64,000 nt of DNA, from NCBI GenBank assembly GCA_009869945.1, contig WIXG01000318.1:1-64000 (forward strand), given 5' to 3'. This DNA comes from Mesaphorura yosii. Lineage: Eukaryota > Arthropoda > Collembola > Poduromorpha > Tullbergiidae. The first letter of the stretch is position 1. The number at the start of each line of letters is the position of its first letter. The translations under genes were made by a program, and so were the position numbers. This document shows positions 24,601 through 39,600 of the stretch, piece by piece. Under the pieces are notes generated by a model. It searched no databases. It was not told where the DNA came from and saw only the letters and a list, made by a program, of their open reading frames with translations.

Positions 24601-27600
24601 TTTTTCATGCGCCCCGTACGCAATGCACAATTAATTTCGGCTTCATTTTCCTTGTTAGAAGTCAACGGTCAGTGGTTCTGGAGTGGAGTGCGAGATAGCA
24701 TCTTGAATACGAGTAATAATTGGAGTGAGCGGAAGAAGAACGAAGAACTTGACCACGGGTCATCCGGTCTGGTCTGGTCTTCTTTTTAGCTTAATCTGTC
24801 TCTTGAACCCTGACGGAGGTTCCTCACATCGGCGCGGTGTGTTCTTGGAACTACGGCAATGCCATGATGCCAAGCATTGTTGCATAATAATACAACGCAT
24901 TCTGCTATTCTACCCTTAATTAGTACGAGTACGAGCAGCAAATCTAGCAAGCAAGCGGCCGCAATGAAAAAATTATCGCCGTTTGAGTGAACATCCTTTC
25001 TCATTTTTCGTTTCTCTTCCAGCGCCAAGCCTTGTGGACTACGAGTAAAGCAAATGAGTTGATGTTATTGTTATTACGGTCGTGTTTATCATCTCTGTGT
25101 CTGTGTATTATTGTTCCTGCATTTATACATTTCTATTTCCACTTTCTCACGGGTGCGGTGCGGGTCTCTTCTGCTACTACCGTCTTTGGATGGCTCTTTC
25201 TTTGCAGCATGCATGCATGAGAGTCCAGTTGTGGTCAGAAAAATAACTCAGCACGATTATTTATCACGGTAACTTAAGCCTGCGCCTGGCCTGGCCACAA
25301 ATTTTTCTTGCCTGGCATTGTAAAACTCAGAAACGGAAACAAAATATCATTTCTTCATTTCTCTGCCGTGTTTATTGCAATTGCAAAGTTTATATTTCAA
25401 AGTATCAGACTCAGACCTCTTTTGTTATTTCCTCCTTATTTATGATCATTCGGGTCTCCATTGTCCGTGTTTCTCCACGGGCAAGGTAAAGGTCACAGAT
25501 TTGAGTGCAGAAAGGAAGTCCTTCTTAACCTTTAATTCTTCATGGTGTGCCCCTCAACACAAATAGAAAAAGTTGCATTTTATTTTTATTCACCTGCAAT
25601 GCACTGCAACGGAATGACGTGCCGGTCCAAAAATAAATCGGAGTGAACCCATCTTCATCTTTGCCTTCGTCTTTTATTGTACTTGTGCTCCTTCATTCAA
25701 CGGAGATTCTATCTTTAGGATGACCATGAGAGAGTTCAAATGCACGAATGCACCGAGCCGAGTCGATTTTCGCCTGCGCTGCATTTCGTGAGAAAACACG
25801 AGGCAGAAGCCAAGCAAAGCTCTTGCTTCTGCGTATTTTAAAAATAAATACTGCGTCCTGATCCTCATCGACATTTCCAATCTTCACCGCTCGCTCGTCA
25901 CGATTAACATACGCGTCTTAATCTTGAGTCAATCAGAAGCAAAAGAAAGAATTCTCAACCTCGATCAATGCTTCAAATATGAAAAATGACAAAAGGAAAA
26001 TATGCTTTGTTATTTGTGTTTGCTGGCCGCGATTACGATTGCGATTCGAGAGCGAGATAAGAGCAGTGCGCGAATGATAGAGTGAAGGTTGATCTGATCC
26101 TTTTCGCTTCCAGAATTCACATTTTCCAAATGCTAAATGCTAATCCATGCAAAATGCAAACTGGAAACAATCTACAAATCTCAAATCCGCTTTGACGTAT
26201 TCATGATTTCCAATTCAAATTTGTCTTCGGATACAAAATGTAAAATGCAATGCGTACATGATTCATATTTTCGTTTTCGGCGTTCGAGTTCTTTTGTTTT
26301 GGTCTCGGCGATTTTGATCTTACCTGAAGGATGTTGTCTGGAGAGTGAGTACGGATGTCGGACTGACGCGTTCACTTGACAATACGGGGAAGAAAGGTAC
26401 GAGGGGACGCCGCCGTTGCCTGGGCTGTCCGGAGTGTGGGGCGCCGGAACTGAAGAAACGCAAAAGAAAATGGAAATGCATGAAATACTGACTCGTAATT
26501 GCAGTTGTTAATGGACATTAAAATTCTGCACTATAGCGCCGTCGTCACCACCGTCGTCGTCGTCGTCGTAATTGACTTGCGAAATAAATATTTGCAGTGC
26601 TACCGGAAGGAAATGTTATTGAATTCCAGCAATTGTGCCGGGGAAGGAAATGTGAGCTTTTAAATTAGTAAATAAGTCATTGGCTTTTGTATGCACGCAT
26701 TTTGTGAAGATGTGAGCGAGAAGCGAATTGCACTGTTTTGCTTTGCTCCCACCATACGCCGTTTCTTTAATTTTTTACGAATTCCGAATCCGAAAATTAG
26801 AGCTCCGCATGGGGTAAAACTCTTCACGACGGCTTGGCTTCCTTCCTGAAGCGCCGACTGAGATTTATACGTACACGCATTTTGCATTTTACATGGCTGC
26901 TTAATTAAGAATAGAATTCATTGTTCCAGGCTCCATTTGCACGTGCATGTGCAACGGAGACTCGGCTCCACTTTGCCTTTTGGCTTTTGCTTTTCTGCAC
27001 TTTTCCTGCGAGACCACTGGAAAGCCGAGCATGCTGGACATTTTTTTCATGTGTCTATGTCTCTGCAGTCGCTGCCGAGTTATGTCGTGACTCGTAATGG
27101 ATTCTGCCTATTTTTAACCGCAAAAGTAAGTGTAAGTGTGCATTACGGGCGATGAGTCAAAATAACAAGCGTTACACTCGCACCACTTCAATTGGACCAT
27201 TACTCGAATACTCCTCGGTTCGTACGCTCAAAATTGGTTGTAACTGATGCATATTATTTATAGCGTCTGTGTCTGCGTCTGCATCTCGTGAAAAGCTCGG
27301 CCGAGTTAAAAAGAGTTAAAAAGTTGGATGTTTCCACCTCCACGTCCTATTATTCTATTACATCGTGGAAAATGCACGGAGTCAGAGTCGAGTCAGCTTT
27401 TAAGACGAAACGGAGGTCTCCACTACAATTTTCATTTCCTTTTCCGGTCGGTCGAGAACTCATCACATCACCACGAGTCGAGAGTCGAGTTGAGTCAAGG
27501 GAGACGCAACGAAGAAGGGCCGGACGGGCCTTTGCTTTACTGCAGTTGGGTCTCAGAGCGCAGGAGCAAAAGAGGTGGTAATCGCATCCTGGCATTTACG

Positions 27601-30600
27601 CGTACGCGTTTACGTGTGTACAATAGGACAATACGTATAATTTCGATGGGTGAGAAAAGAGCGAACGAGGAGAGGAAGACAAAGGTGAAAAGTTTAAGTA
27701 ACGCATGACGCCGGGTTTTCTGTTTACGACGAAATAAGTGACTGCCTGGTAGCAAAAAGGGTAATAAAAGAATGTCAGCAATACCAGCACGAACGGCAAA
27801 ACCGTTTTTACGGCCACGAAAATAATAAAATTTGAGGATTTTGGCTCAAAAATGAAAAATGAATTTTCTTGGGGCGCTGCCGTTCTCATTAAAATGAAGA
27901 GACACGTACGTATTTCTGCAGTGAAAAGTCAATCAAGCTGCGGATGCATCCGTGCGTCGTGCCAGGCCGTAACCTTTTAAAAACTGCGACCGAGTGAGAC
28001 TTGAGAATGGGAGTCGAAACCTTTTGTTTCCTCAATAATTTTTCAAACACATCGTCAGTCAAATTGACTGCTCCAAAACGCGATGCGATGCCCGTTGTTT
28101 TCCTGCATTGCCTACCTGTCTGCCATTCTTCGTGGTTTCTATTGTTCTAGTACGTATTTAGCCGTGTGGAACGTTAAAACGGCTGTCAGTCATTGAATGC
28201 CAATAAATACGGATGTACAAACTCAAATTGACTTCACAGCAGCGTCTGCCACTGCTGTTTTTGTTTCATTTCCTTGCCTTGCCTTCCACTCCAAGTTTCA
28301 CTCTCAATGTATTACGCGTTTCTCGTATTATTTACTTGTCTAATGAATCGTCCTAATGAGATATTATTTGTCTACACACTTTGCTCGTCATTTAAAATGG
28401 AAACAGAGTTCTTACAGCCATAGCTCATAGCTCATAGCTTACATTGTACAGTGCACAGAAATATGCTCAAACAATTAACGAGTCAGTCTTTTGTAGCTGC
28501 GCAGTACACAAATTGTTGATCCAGCGAGGATAAACAAGGAAACAAGCCAAAGACACAGGTAAATGCTTCACGCGTAATTTCAAGCCGTATAAGGCCAAAT
28601 CCTGCCATGCCAAACCAAGTTTTTACATTTCCGTAAAACTTAGTTACTCGCTATTTTAAAATCAGTGTCAGGATTCTAATCTTTTGCTGTCCTGCCCTGC
28701 CCGTGTTTAATATTTGGGCACGTTCGAAGGCAAAGCGGAAAAGGCGCTGGAACGCATTAACATTATTTCCGAATCAGCGAGTGCGAAATCCGCAAATCCA
28801 CGTTTTAGCTTTTACTGCTCTGCTCAGCCATTAAATTCTCTACTAAGCATGGATCAGCCCAGCCGTTGACACGTTTCTGCTTTTATGTGGCCATATTTTG
28901 TTGCTCTCACAAATGGAATTTTTGTTTATGACTCCTCAACAACACAAAATAATTAAAATGGGCATGCATACTCGTATTATGGCATTCTACGGCAGAAGAC
29001 GACGACGACGACGTGTTTTTCTGCAAACTGCGATCTATTTTTATGCCTGCCTGCCTGCCTTCTTTGTAAAGTACGAAAGGCAGGCGGGCAGGCCTTCGAA
29101 ATCTGCCATAAAGTTTTACTCGTACTTTCTTTTGGTGCCTCGCCGTTAAATATTTTATGTGGGTTTTCATGTTTGTGTGTCCCTGGAGCGACACGTCGTG
29201 TCGTGCGATGTGATATTTTCATGTGAAACGGAATTGACAAGGACAAATGTGTTATGGGTGACCAGACACCATCAAACCATCGACCTTCCTGTTTTGACAG
29301 TCGTGCGGAACATTATTACTTATTATCATTACGTCTAATCCGAAACCCTGCCGCGGGATCAGGCAGCAGACACAAAATTGTCGTAAAACGGCCATAAACA
29401 GTAAGAGCTGCATTGTGACGAGCACGCGCGTGCGATGACGGCAAAGACGACGTGACTACGACGGTGACGACTTGGTAGCATTTTGGTCATTACGAGTATT
29501 AAATATTCTGGATAAAATTTTAACCTGGTGTGGGTTGAAGCCTGGCCTTTGTCTCATCATTCGAAGTGTGGCCACTACTGCTGCTGTCCACGTCCGAAAC
29601 ACCAGAGTCCGCCGGGCTGGGAGGGAGCGAGCCTGAAATTCATAAATACAGCGAATTAGTTACATTGTTGGCATTGTCATGCCAAAATAATTCCATAATT
29701 TTCATTCCAGAGTCGGTCTGGATGATTCTTGTGTTTTCCTCCAGCTTACGCGTGCATGCTCAGTTTTGTATGCACGATTTTTTGCACAAAAGCTGCTCCT
29801 GCTGCTGGATTAATTCATTTCGTTTCCTCTTTCGATCACAGCCTGGCCAAGTCGTGCCGCTCCGTCCGCGTTACATAATGAGAGCATTTCCAGGAAGCTT
29901 AATTTACGTTTTTTGTGGAGTAGGCGAGATGTGCGCATTTTTGAACGGTGGTCGGTCAGGCAGAGGAAACTTTTCAAGGTCAGAACGGCAGCAACGCAGC
30001 AGCAACAGCAATAGAAACAGATACAGGAATGATATGACAAAAAAAGCAACAGCAATACAACCAGCGAATACCACAAGCCAGTTCCATTATTTCATCTTAA
30101 CGTCCTGCATGATTCACGTTCTGGATAATGCAAAAAACTCAAACTCAAACTGCCTGACTGCCTGGAAGAAGAGTAAAATGTGAAATTAAGATGATTATGG
30201 ACGCGGTTGCTGTTTGCAAGATGAATGCTGCCATAGAAAAAGATGTTCATGTCCAAATCTCTGCTGCAGCAGCAAAAAAAAGCAGCGACTGCGGCAGGAG
30301 AATTCATGGCTCGGTTGCGGAGAGGCAAACCGAGGAAAGAGAGCTGCTGCTCAATGGAACCAGTTTTTCTTGCAGTTGAATAAAAACTTGATTGTTTTTG
30401 AATGCGAATGCAATCCACCTGAGCTTCGGCTGAGCCCGACCGTGCATTCCAGCAGGCTTGGCAGGAATTCACGTGCGTTGTGCGTAGAGTCTTTATAATT
30501 TAATCGCAGTGCAGATGCTCATAAATTTTAGTATTATTGCACATGTACGTGTACATTGTCGTTAAGGATTCGTGTCAGCAGCATTCTCGGTAGGAAAACC

Positions 30601-33600
30601 TGATCTCTGGAAAGTATGCAATGCAAACGTAGACGTAAATGAATATTATATTATTATTGTGGCCATTATTTCCATTATCATTCGTTGTGCCTGAGTTACA
30701 ACTGAATTTAATGGAACGCGTATGCGTTTGGCGGTTTAAAGCGTTCTCAATCCAGGCATGTTTACTCGGTACGGCAGATCAGTCAAAGTTAAAGAAACGG
30801 TTAGTATAAAATGACACTTTCGCTCGGGCTCCGTGACTCAAAGAGATTTCGGATCGGCATCGGCCAGGAAGTGCTTAAATACGCGACCGCATCTTTCAAA
30901 TTACTCTTCACAGGCGGAAAACAGTTGGACGCGTTCACTCGAGAAGGAAGTCGAATGCCTGCCTGCCTACCAAAAGAGGAAATTGAAATGGATTCATTTG
31001 AGTTTGAGTTTGAGCTAAAATAGATTTAATTTTTTAGTTGAACGTACGCGGAAAAGAAGCCGCAAGGACTAACGAGTTCGGAAGACACTACAATGCTGCA
31101 AACATGCTTGAAACGTCAAGTCAATGCATTCGGATTCGAGTCGGAGATGAAGACGGAAAGCTATTTGCATTTGCTTTTTAAAATGGCAAGCACATGCGAG
31201 ATGCGAGCTATTTCTTTCTCTTCCCGTCTCTTCAGGTCGAGAACCGAGATTTACTCACGTATCGCGTATCGAATTTTACAACTTTCCTGTCGCTGTTTTA
31301 CTGCTGCCTGCTGGAATCTCGTGTCATTATCTCGCTGATTTCTGAGTGCAAAGTGGCCATAAAGGAAATCGGAAATGGATGCAAACGACAAAGTAGCCTG
31401 TCTGGGGCGCTGCGGTGCAAATCATTTTCGGAGCAGCTCTGGAAATAATTGTCGAGTGTCATCGCCTTTCGTCATTAACGTGTCAGCAGTTAATATTTTC
31501 ACACTGCTCAAAACGGGAACGCAATCGGGAGAAATGGGAAATGGGCTTCAGATGGCTGAACCTTCTCGTCTGCCTCGTTCGTACGCGTAAGTGTCACACA
31601 TTCCATACCGCACCGCTCCAAACTCAATCAATATCCCGCGTTGCGTCGGCTGTGAGATATTCGATCCGTTGTAATGGACTCACATAAACTGGAAAACCAC
31701 ACACAATTTGACGTTGCTGTTGCCTGCCTTTCTGCTTTCAAGCTTGAGTTATGCCGCTAGAAACGATTCTAGCATTAAATCTCATATTTTTATGGTTGCT
31801 TTACGGTTCGAAAGTTTCCTCTCTCGGAGTTTGGGGGGAAAAGGGAGACGAAAGACGAGAGAGTTGACAGAGTGAACAGTTGACAAGTTGGCTTCCTCTT
31901 TCGAATGCTGCGACATGATCTCTTAATGATTCCTAAGCTCACGCCGTACATTTCTGACGTGATTTCGTAATTATGCCTCAATTTTTCTTTGCTCTGCACT
32001 GCCAACGCCTGCCAGCCACCTTGTCATGACTTGAAATTCGTCGTCGTCTTTGGGAGGAAGACACAAGGAAAGAGAATGATGAATGGACAATTAACGCTGC
32101 AGCGCTGCGTCGTTTTACCTGTTGAGCCCGACGCGTAGTGAGATTGTCGATGACTCCCCAGAATTCCATTTGGTACGATTCCTCCGTGCACTTGGCTCAG
32201 GAGGCCTGGGTGATGATTCAGAATTCCCTGCAGGAGCGTCCTCGGTGGCGAAGTTCTCGAAGATCTTTTCGCTTCCAGCTCCAAGATTCCATTTGGTCCG
32301 ATTAACCGCACGCCACCGGCTGTGTCAACTGCAAAGACAAAGAAAGAGACGCCAATTAGTGAATTATTCATCGGTCGGTCGGGCAATTTGACGGGTACGG
32401 CGTTTTTTGTATCGGATGGACGGTTTGCTTATGCAACGCAAGCTGTTTATTTATAATTTTATAATGCGATGGCGATAACGGCATGCATGCATTGATTCAC
32501 TCAAGTGCAGTGCGCTGCAATAGCTGATAAGCTATCGCTATCACGATTTAATCCTACTCGAATATAAAACTAAATCGTGGGCAGAGAAGTAAAATAATTG
32601 CTGGCAAAACGAATGCTAAAAGGTGGCAGCTGAAGGCCAATAAAAATAACAATAAAATCATAAGCATTTCACTGGAATCTGTTTTCCTATGACAAAACCA
32701 GGCAAATACAAGCACAACATTTAACTCGTTCCCAAAAGTTTAGAATTGAAATTTTAGAAAAGTTGAGCCGACGCGGGCGATTTGAACGACAAGTGCGCGT
32801 TTCAAATTGGATTCAAACTTTGCAGGCTATCTCCTGCTTTTGCCTCTGCCTTGTCAATACCATCATCATCATCGTGCTCATCTGTTACATAATAAAATTG
32901 CAATTACTAAAACTTATTTCACAACAGCATCGAGGAATCGAAGAAACTTGTTTCATTCCGTTCGTTCCAACTTTCAACTTGTTTGAATTCCTCCTTCTTC
33001 ATTATTCGCTCCGTAAACAAGCGTCAATAACAAGGCGAACTCAAACTGAGCTCGTAATGTAAGGAACACTTCAATTACCTCGGAGCAGCAGCAGCGGTGG
33101 ATGTGGAAAGAAAGAATTTCTGCTCAACAAAGGCAGCACGATGAGCTCCATGAAAATGCAAACACGTGCATATAACAACGTAAATCGGCCGGGCAAAGCA
33201 TTAACACTCAGCGCTGGTCTGGCGAGTATTCGCAGGATAATGAAAAGTGAAGTGAATTTTACAGGTAATCTCGTCATCGCATCACAAGCGAAGGTGTGAG
33301 CGAACGAGCGAGCGAGCAACACAGCGCAACGCAAATTGGAAGCGAGATTGCTTCAATTACGTGTACAAGAATATTTCTTACTGTATCACGTTAACTAGTA
33401 AAAAGTCAACAATTCTTCCATTCTGAAACCCATTCAAAAGAAACATTATAATGATGTAAGATTATGAAATTGACGATCGACACAATGAAGTCAGGCCAAA
33501 GCTCCAGACAACCAGCCACCGAACGCGAGCCTGAGAAATCCGTGACTTATGTCTGAGAGATTTCAAAGAAGCTCCGGAAGTCATTGTTATTGCACGTAAA

Positions 33601-36600
33601 TACGACGGCTGGCTTCGAGAAAATTCCCAGGTTTTTCTCCATGCGAACAAATTTGTTCGGTCGGAATCTGATCAAGTTTAAACCTTAAAAAGCAGTGTTT
33701 ATTCATTATTGCACTGCTGTGCGGTTATGAAATATGTTTCCATTTATAGACGAACGCAAATTTCCCTGAGCCAAAGTGTTTACATTCGATTCCACTGTGC
33801 AATCTGTAATCTCGTCGTCGCCGTGATTTAACAAATACGCTACGTCGTACAATAGCCATTGTGCGTGCTGTAATTTATGATTTAAGAAAGCTTGAAGTAG
33901 TGATTTCCACATCGCTGTCGCAACGCAACGAATTGGCTCAGTTCATTGTGCTTTGTGCTGTCGCTGCATTACAACCAATTAAGCATCATGCATCAAACAT
34001 CAAACGCCTATGCAATTCAGGCATTCAGCCTGTGCAAAGTGCAGCGCATTGATTGTGAAGTTCTTGAACGGCATTCTTCTTCCATTCAGCAATAGCAGCA
34101 GCTTGGCCAGAATTCGCAAGTGCAAATTGCAAATGGCAAATTCGCAGCTCGCAGTTCAGCTCGACTAAACCTCCTTTCACATTGCCTCTTTGAGCTTGCG
34201 AGCTTGGTGTGGAATAAATTAAGTACAGCAAAACACAATGTCTGTTTTGCATTTGGAAGGAGCGAGCGAGCGAGCGCAAGAAGCGAGTGACCATGATCTC
34301 AATTTAAGAAAGTACTTTTTAGTCTCACGTCTGCGTCTTTGCACGTCGTCGTCCCTTTTTAAAATTCAAATTATAAATTTCGTATGTATTGAGCGTCCGT
34401 ATTGAATAACCTGGCCTCCTTCTCTTTCCATCCCGTTGTAATTATGTGTACAGCTTAATTTAGCGTGGCCGCCTGGCGTATACGTTACGTGTAAACAGTT
34501 CATGCGTCATTATTCGCATTCGTACAACGGAATCGACGAATAAATTAAACCAACAGAGTTGAGCCGCGTATCGATAATTCTGAGCGTTGCAATGTAGCGC
34601 AGATTGCAAGCAAGCCAGAAGGCTCGGCTCGGCTGAGACAGGAAGACACGCTCCGCGATTTGAAAGAGGAACGAAAAGGGAGCGAGCAGAGCGCGTCTTC
34701 CGTTCTTGGAACTGTTTGATGATCCGATTAAGACGCAAGACGCATGGGCTGAGTAAATATGGAACAGGTGAGAGCGGCACGGAGGAAAATTCACCTGACA
34801 AAATGCGGTTCCGTTCTCACAGAAAATAATGGCTCGTGAACAGGTTGCTCGTCATTCTAGTTTTCCGTTCCATAAAAGCATCGCATAAAAGCATTTAGCC
34901 TTTATCGTACGTAAATCTCAGGAAGAGCAGGCAGACAGGTCGAAGCCGAAAGCTGCGATTGCTTGCTTGTTGTAATTACCGCGCAATCGCTAGGCCTGCC
35001 TGGGATTGCGCAAGTGTTGTTTTAAGAGAACGGACGACCAGGCCAGACTCGAATTAAATCCACATTACTCCACGAAAGCATTCACTTGCTCGTCATTTTC
35101 TTATTCTTATTCGAATTCTTACGTATTCACAGTGTGAAACGAACCGAATCAGAGGATCCGGTTTTTATTTTATCATCATTTCTCTTGCTGCGAGATAAAG
35201 AAAACGCAAGCGCGAGAACGCAAACGAGTCATGACTGTTGCAGTCGAGTCGAGTCTCAGGTGCTCAGCAACACAGCAAACATTCTCCCATAGCAGGCATG
35301 GAGTAATCATTCATCAAAAGTGCATAAAAGAAGTGAATGTGAGTGTGAATGATTGCGTCGTCGTCGCTGTTGCTGTTACCACATTCATTTTCATTTCATA
35401 GTCGCAGCCACAACACAACACAACACAACAGCAACAGCAGTCAGTTGCTGCGATGCAATGCGATGAAGGACGACCTTGATTTGGTGCATTACTCTTTTTA
35501 GTGGCACTGCTATATAGCCATGCTAAGCTGTAAATGTAAATGTTGTTTGCTCAGAGCGTACATCGAATATAATGTGCACCACTCGTAATAAATTCTCGTC
35601 ATTAGCCAAGCCAGCCAGTGCAATTGTAGTAATTATTATCTGAGCCAGCTGTACTTTATTCGTTTATTCATTATCATTACGAAGCAGTGCTGCAATGCTG
35701 CAAATTTGCAAGACTCGAGTACGCATTCATCGCTGCTGCTGCTGCTCGGTTGAGGCAACTCCTTTTTGTGTGTGATTGACGAATAAATTGCTTCCTTTTA
35801 TCGTGTCATGTGTAAATAAATTAATTTTGAGGTAAACCCTACACTGATTGTCGTAATCCAAAGGCAAAGCCAAAAGAGCTGCGAAATCAATTTCTGGCAT
35901 TGACGACCTTCGACCATGATTTCAATGATTTATTGTTGCCTTTGCCTGCCGTGCTGCCACGCTAAACGCAAAAAAAATGGAAGTGGAATGTTGCATAATG
36001 TAATGAAGTGAGGAAGACAATGCAAAGTCAGACGGCGAGACTCTAGCAAAATAAGCGTCCCGTGTGCAGTGAGCTTGATTTTTTAGTGCGATGCCGATGC
36101 CCGACGGTAATGAAATCTGGTCTTGAAAAGGTGAGCTTTATATTCGTATTTGCTGGTTGAGCACTGAGAACCTCAATCGAGCCCCGTTTCTGGTTGTCTG
36201 GCCGACTCGGACCCTAAATTTTGAGATTCTCCCTTAAAACGGTAAAAATGCCACGCCATAAATAGCAGCCACCGAGAAGTAAGTCAAGTGTACGACCGAC
36301 CAAGCCTGCAGCAGTACACTAAAACTGTCTAAACCGTAACTCGTACTCGTTCGACTTGAGTTGCAGTGCAGGAAATGAGGTTCCTCAGTGCAGTGCAGTG
36401 CAGGAATGAATGAGGCCTCTAAAAATAGCTGCGCTGCTATTTAGTTCAAAATGCATAACACTTGTGCGCTGTCAGTCCATAAAAGCCATGCCAGAAAGAT
36501 GCGACACGACGTGCGAAATGAATACAATAAATTCCATGTAGGAAGAATAAAATCACATCAGTGCAGTGAGCTGGGCTTCAGAGCAATGAGCAATAAAGCG

Positions 36601-39600
36601 TCGTCGTGCCATATAAACTTATAAATACAAGTTGGAGTGGAGGAGGATCTCCCGCATCCATGCATGCATATGTGAGTGTGGAGTATCGAGTATGTGGGCC
36701 AACGGGAGGCAGGCAGCGTGTTGGTATTTACAACTACTGACCTACATTTCCCGTCGTCTCTCCCGACCTATATTCGGCCTTTAGTCTGGCTCTCCTCCAC
36801 CGGGACAATTCCAGTTCACATCAACATCTACATCCACCCAAATACGAGAATGAACAATGGACACATTCTCCATTCGAGAACAGGAACACGGAAGCCTGCA
36901 CGCGCTATGTACTGGAATTATTTCTGTCCTAATAATACAAGCACTCCAGCTCAGTTCAGGTTGTGCTTGTGATTGTACTGCACCTCTTTATGATGTAACA
37001 ATGGGAAGAAGAAGAGGAAGGTAGGATGATGCGTATGCGTCTTGAGTGCCTGTTGGCCTGGAGAGGAAGTCCCATTCAATCTCCGTCTCCGTCCTCGTGA
37101 ACTCAATTCCAGGCTCACGAGTACAGTTAGACAAGGCATACACACACAAGCAATTAGTACAGTTACGGTTACGGAGAACAAGTTGTACTTATTTCCTTGC
37201 CGTTATGTAACGTACAATGCAATGTAATGCTGCCGCAATGGAATGGAAGTTCACTCTCGCTCTCTTGACCTATTTAAGAAGCAATGACGGCAGCTCAACA
37301 ACGGCGGTAGTGAGCCATGTATGCATGTGAGATGTGAATGCGTGGAGTGGATGAGATGAGGATCCAGCGTGTTCCGGATTTGGGTCAACTCAATTCCTAC
37401 GGTAAAAAACAGTTCCAGGCGCGTATGATGGTATTGTTTTACGCGCGCTGGCTTTGCATGCGTCGTGATTATTGTCACCCACTTCAGCTCATTCATATTT
37501 ACGAAAACGACTACGACTAGAGACCCACCACAACGCTTTGCCTGATGCGGTGAGGCACACATTAAAAATTTAGCCATGCCATTAAATTTAATATTTTGCA
37601 TTCCACTTGTTCGCTGATGCTGCTACGCTATGAAAACGCAACGCAACGCAAAGCTTCAAATTCAATCGTGAATTGTACAATACGATGCAGTAACCTTAGC
37701 GCAGAAATGAATTACAATTATAATTATTACAACCATCTGCTCGAACCTCGATGAAATACTGGACGTACTTGTACTGACCTGGTCTCATTCGACCGCTGTT
37801 GGTCAAACAGCAGCGCAACGAGCAAGACAAGTCTCATTAAGGAAGGGCAAAAGGAAGGAAGGACAAAGTTGAAGTGATGTACGTCCAATTGTTTCTGTTC
37901 TTTTTCTACTTTCAGGCTGAATTACGTGATTGTGATTGTAATAATGCGAGCGCATCGCTCATCGCCCATCACATGCGTGCTGTGCTCGTTCGAATCCTCC
38001 GGAGACGCTAGAGCCATGAGCCATGAAATTAGGTCAAGCCGTAAAAAAGTAACATCTTGGAGAATGAACGAGGTCAGTTTAGGGTGAAACAAAGAAATGC
38101 TGTGGAAAAGGATGTGGGACGCGTAAATTTCATCAGCAACATGTGGACAATGCCCATCCGCACCGCCGCAATCCGGCTGGACGGACGGACGTGGAAATTA
38201 GTCAAGTCAAGTCAAAAATGTGGAGAGAAAAACAAGTTTTCATTTCCTAATTCGGACCAGGCCGGGCAAAGAAAAGGAAGTCAACACCTTCAACAATGCA
38301 TGCCATTTGGACATTCAAGTCGCGATGAGAGGAAACGAACGACCGAAGGAAGAACGAAAGAAAGGGTTGAGCAGGAACAGAAAAGGAGCAGGAATTCTGG
38401 AATTCAGGGTTTGTTTTTGATGGACGGACGCGGACGCAGGCACGACACGGACAACAAACAGCACAATCTTTCTGGGTCTGCACCGGCTAGGCGTAAATAT
38501 CGTAAAGTTAGGCTTGACCTTAATTTCTATTAATAACCCTTTGAAAGTAAAACTTGTTTAAAGAAGTAGAAGTCTCGTCGTGGTCATCAATAAAATATTT
38601 ACGACAGGTCGCGTCGCCATAAAATTCGTAGATTTCGGAAGAAGAAACCAAACAGAAGCCTCTGCATGCTCGCTCGTTCGTTCGCCTTTTTTGGAAGCTG
38701 ACCACCACCGTCAGACACATAAAAATACAGAGTAGAGAAAATAGGTCAGCGAGAATCGAATTAAAAACGCACGCGACACGTGATTGGCGAACGATTGGCG
38801 AGCCAGTGCAAGTTCAACAAAAATATTTACATCCTCAATCAAATCAACCTTTACCCAAATTGCTATTACGCTCAGCGCACAAAATGGCGAATGCAAGACC
38901 AGAAACCAGTGCCACTTCTTTCATTCGCTTCACAAGAGCCGCTCAAGGATCGCGATCGCTGAATTAACATGACCATTTCCCTGCCCAACTACCAAACCCA
39001 AAAGATTACGGCATGCATTTGAATTGCACGACATTGAATGTAATGTTTGTTTTGAAGTCATTTCGAATGAATCAGATACGAAGATGCGCGCGCGCGAAAT
39101 GAATACGGATCGTACACGAGATTTTGTGTTATACGTGTACGCGAGTTGCGCAATAAATCGAGGCTCGACGGTGTCACAAGTTGGAATTTGTTGCTGGTAA
39201 ATACGCCATTCGCCGTTCGCTGAACGCGTAAGCGTCTGTAATAACAAATCTATTTCACAGCCTTCGCCTAATTCTCATTCAATTGTTCCCGTTCCTATTA
39301 TCAGCTGCTATACTGTGGCTGATATACCCTGCCAGTGCAATGCTATAAATAAATTCTACTCTTAATCCCATCTCTGCTGACTGCTGCTCCTCAGCAGCCA
39401 GCCCAGCACGGCAATAATGAAATGGCACATCCAAATCAGAATCAGCAAGATAATTGAGAATGCGTGCATATTAAAAGGGTATGACTTCGTCGTCGTTGAT
39501 GACGATGTTGTAAGATTCATTGCACTTTTGCAAATTAGGCTCCTACGTACGCTGCTTTGATTAAAGTTTAAATTTAGCAGTTTAAATTGCCGTAGATTGC

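Larger units (their letters stand above)
10930..26323 (-). other. E74 intron 4 (15.4 kb)
   Basis: A phase-1 intron from GTAAGATC to TTTTTGTCCTTACAG. It contains many overlapping short frames but no coding exon I can support. Visible structure: a GAGGGATGATT inverted motif near 10991, the 18-bp perfect hairpin at 16055-16096, the MITE-like element at 20244-20576, and small tandem repeats. It could hold enhancers or an alternative promoter; none is recognisable by eye. Confidence 0.8.

Noticed and set aside
37988-37997. tRNA T-loop-like GTTCGAATCC
   Set aside because: The flanking bases do not form a T stem, and no D arm, anticodon arm or acceptor stem is found around it.
38071-38087. AGGTCA-N5-GGGTGA direct repeat
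   Set aside because: The second half-site is imperfect and DR5 is not the usual ecdysone receptor spacing; likely chance.
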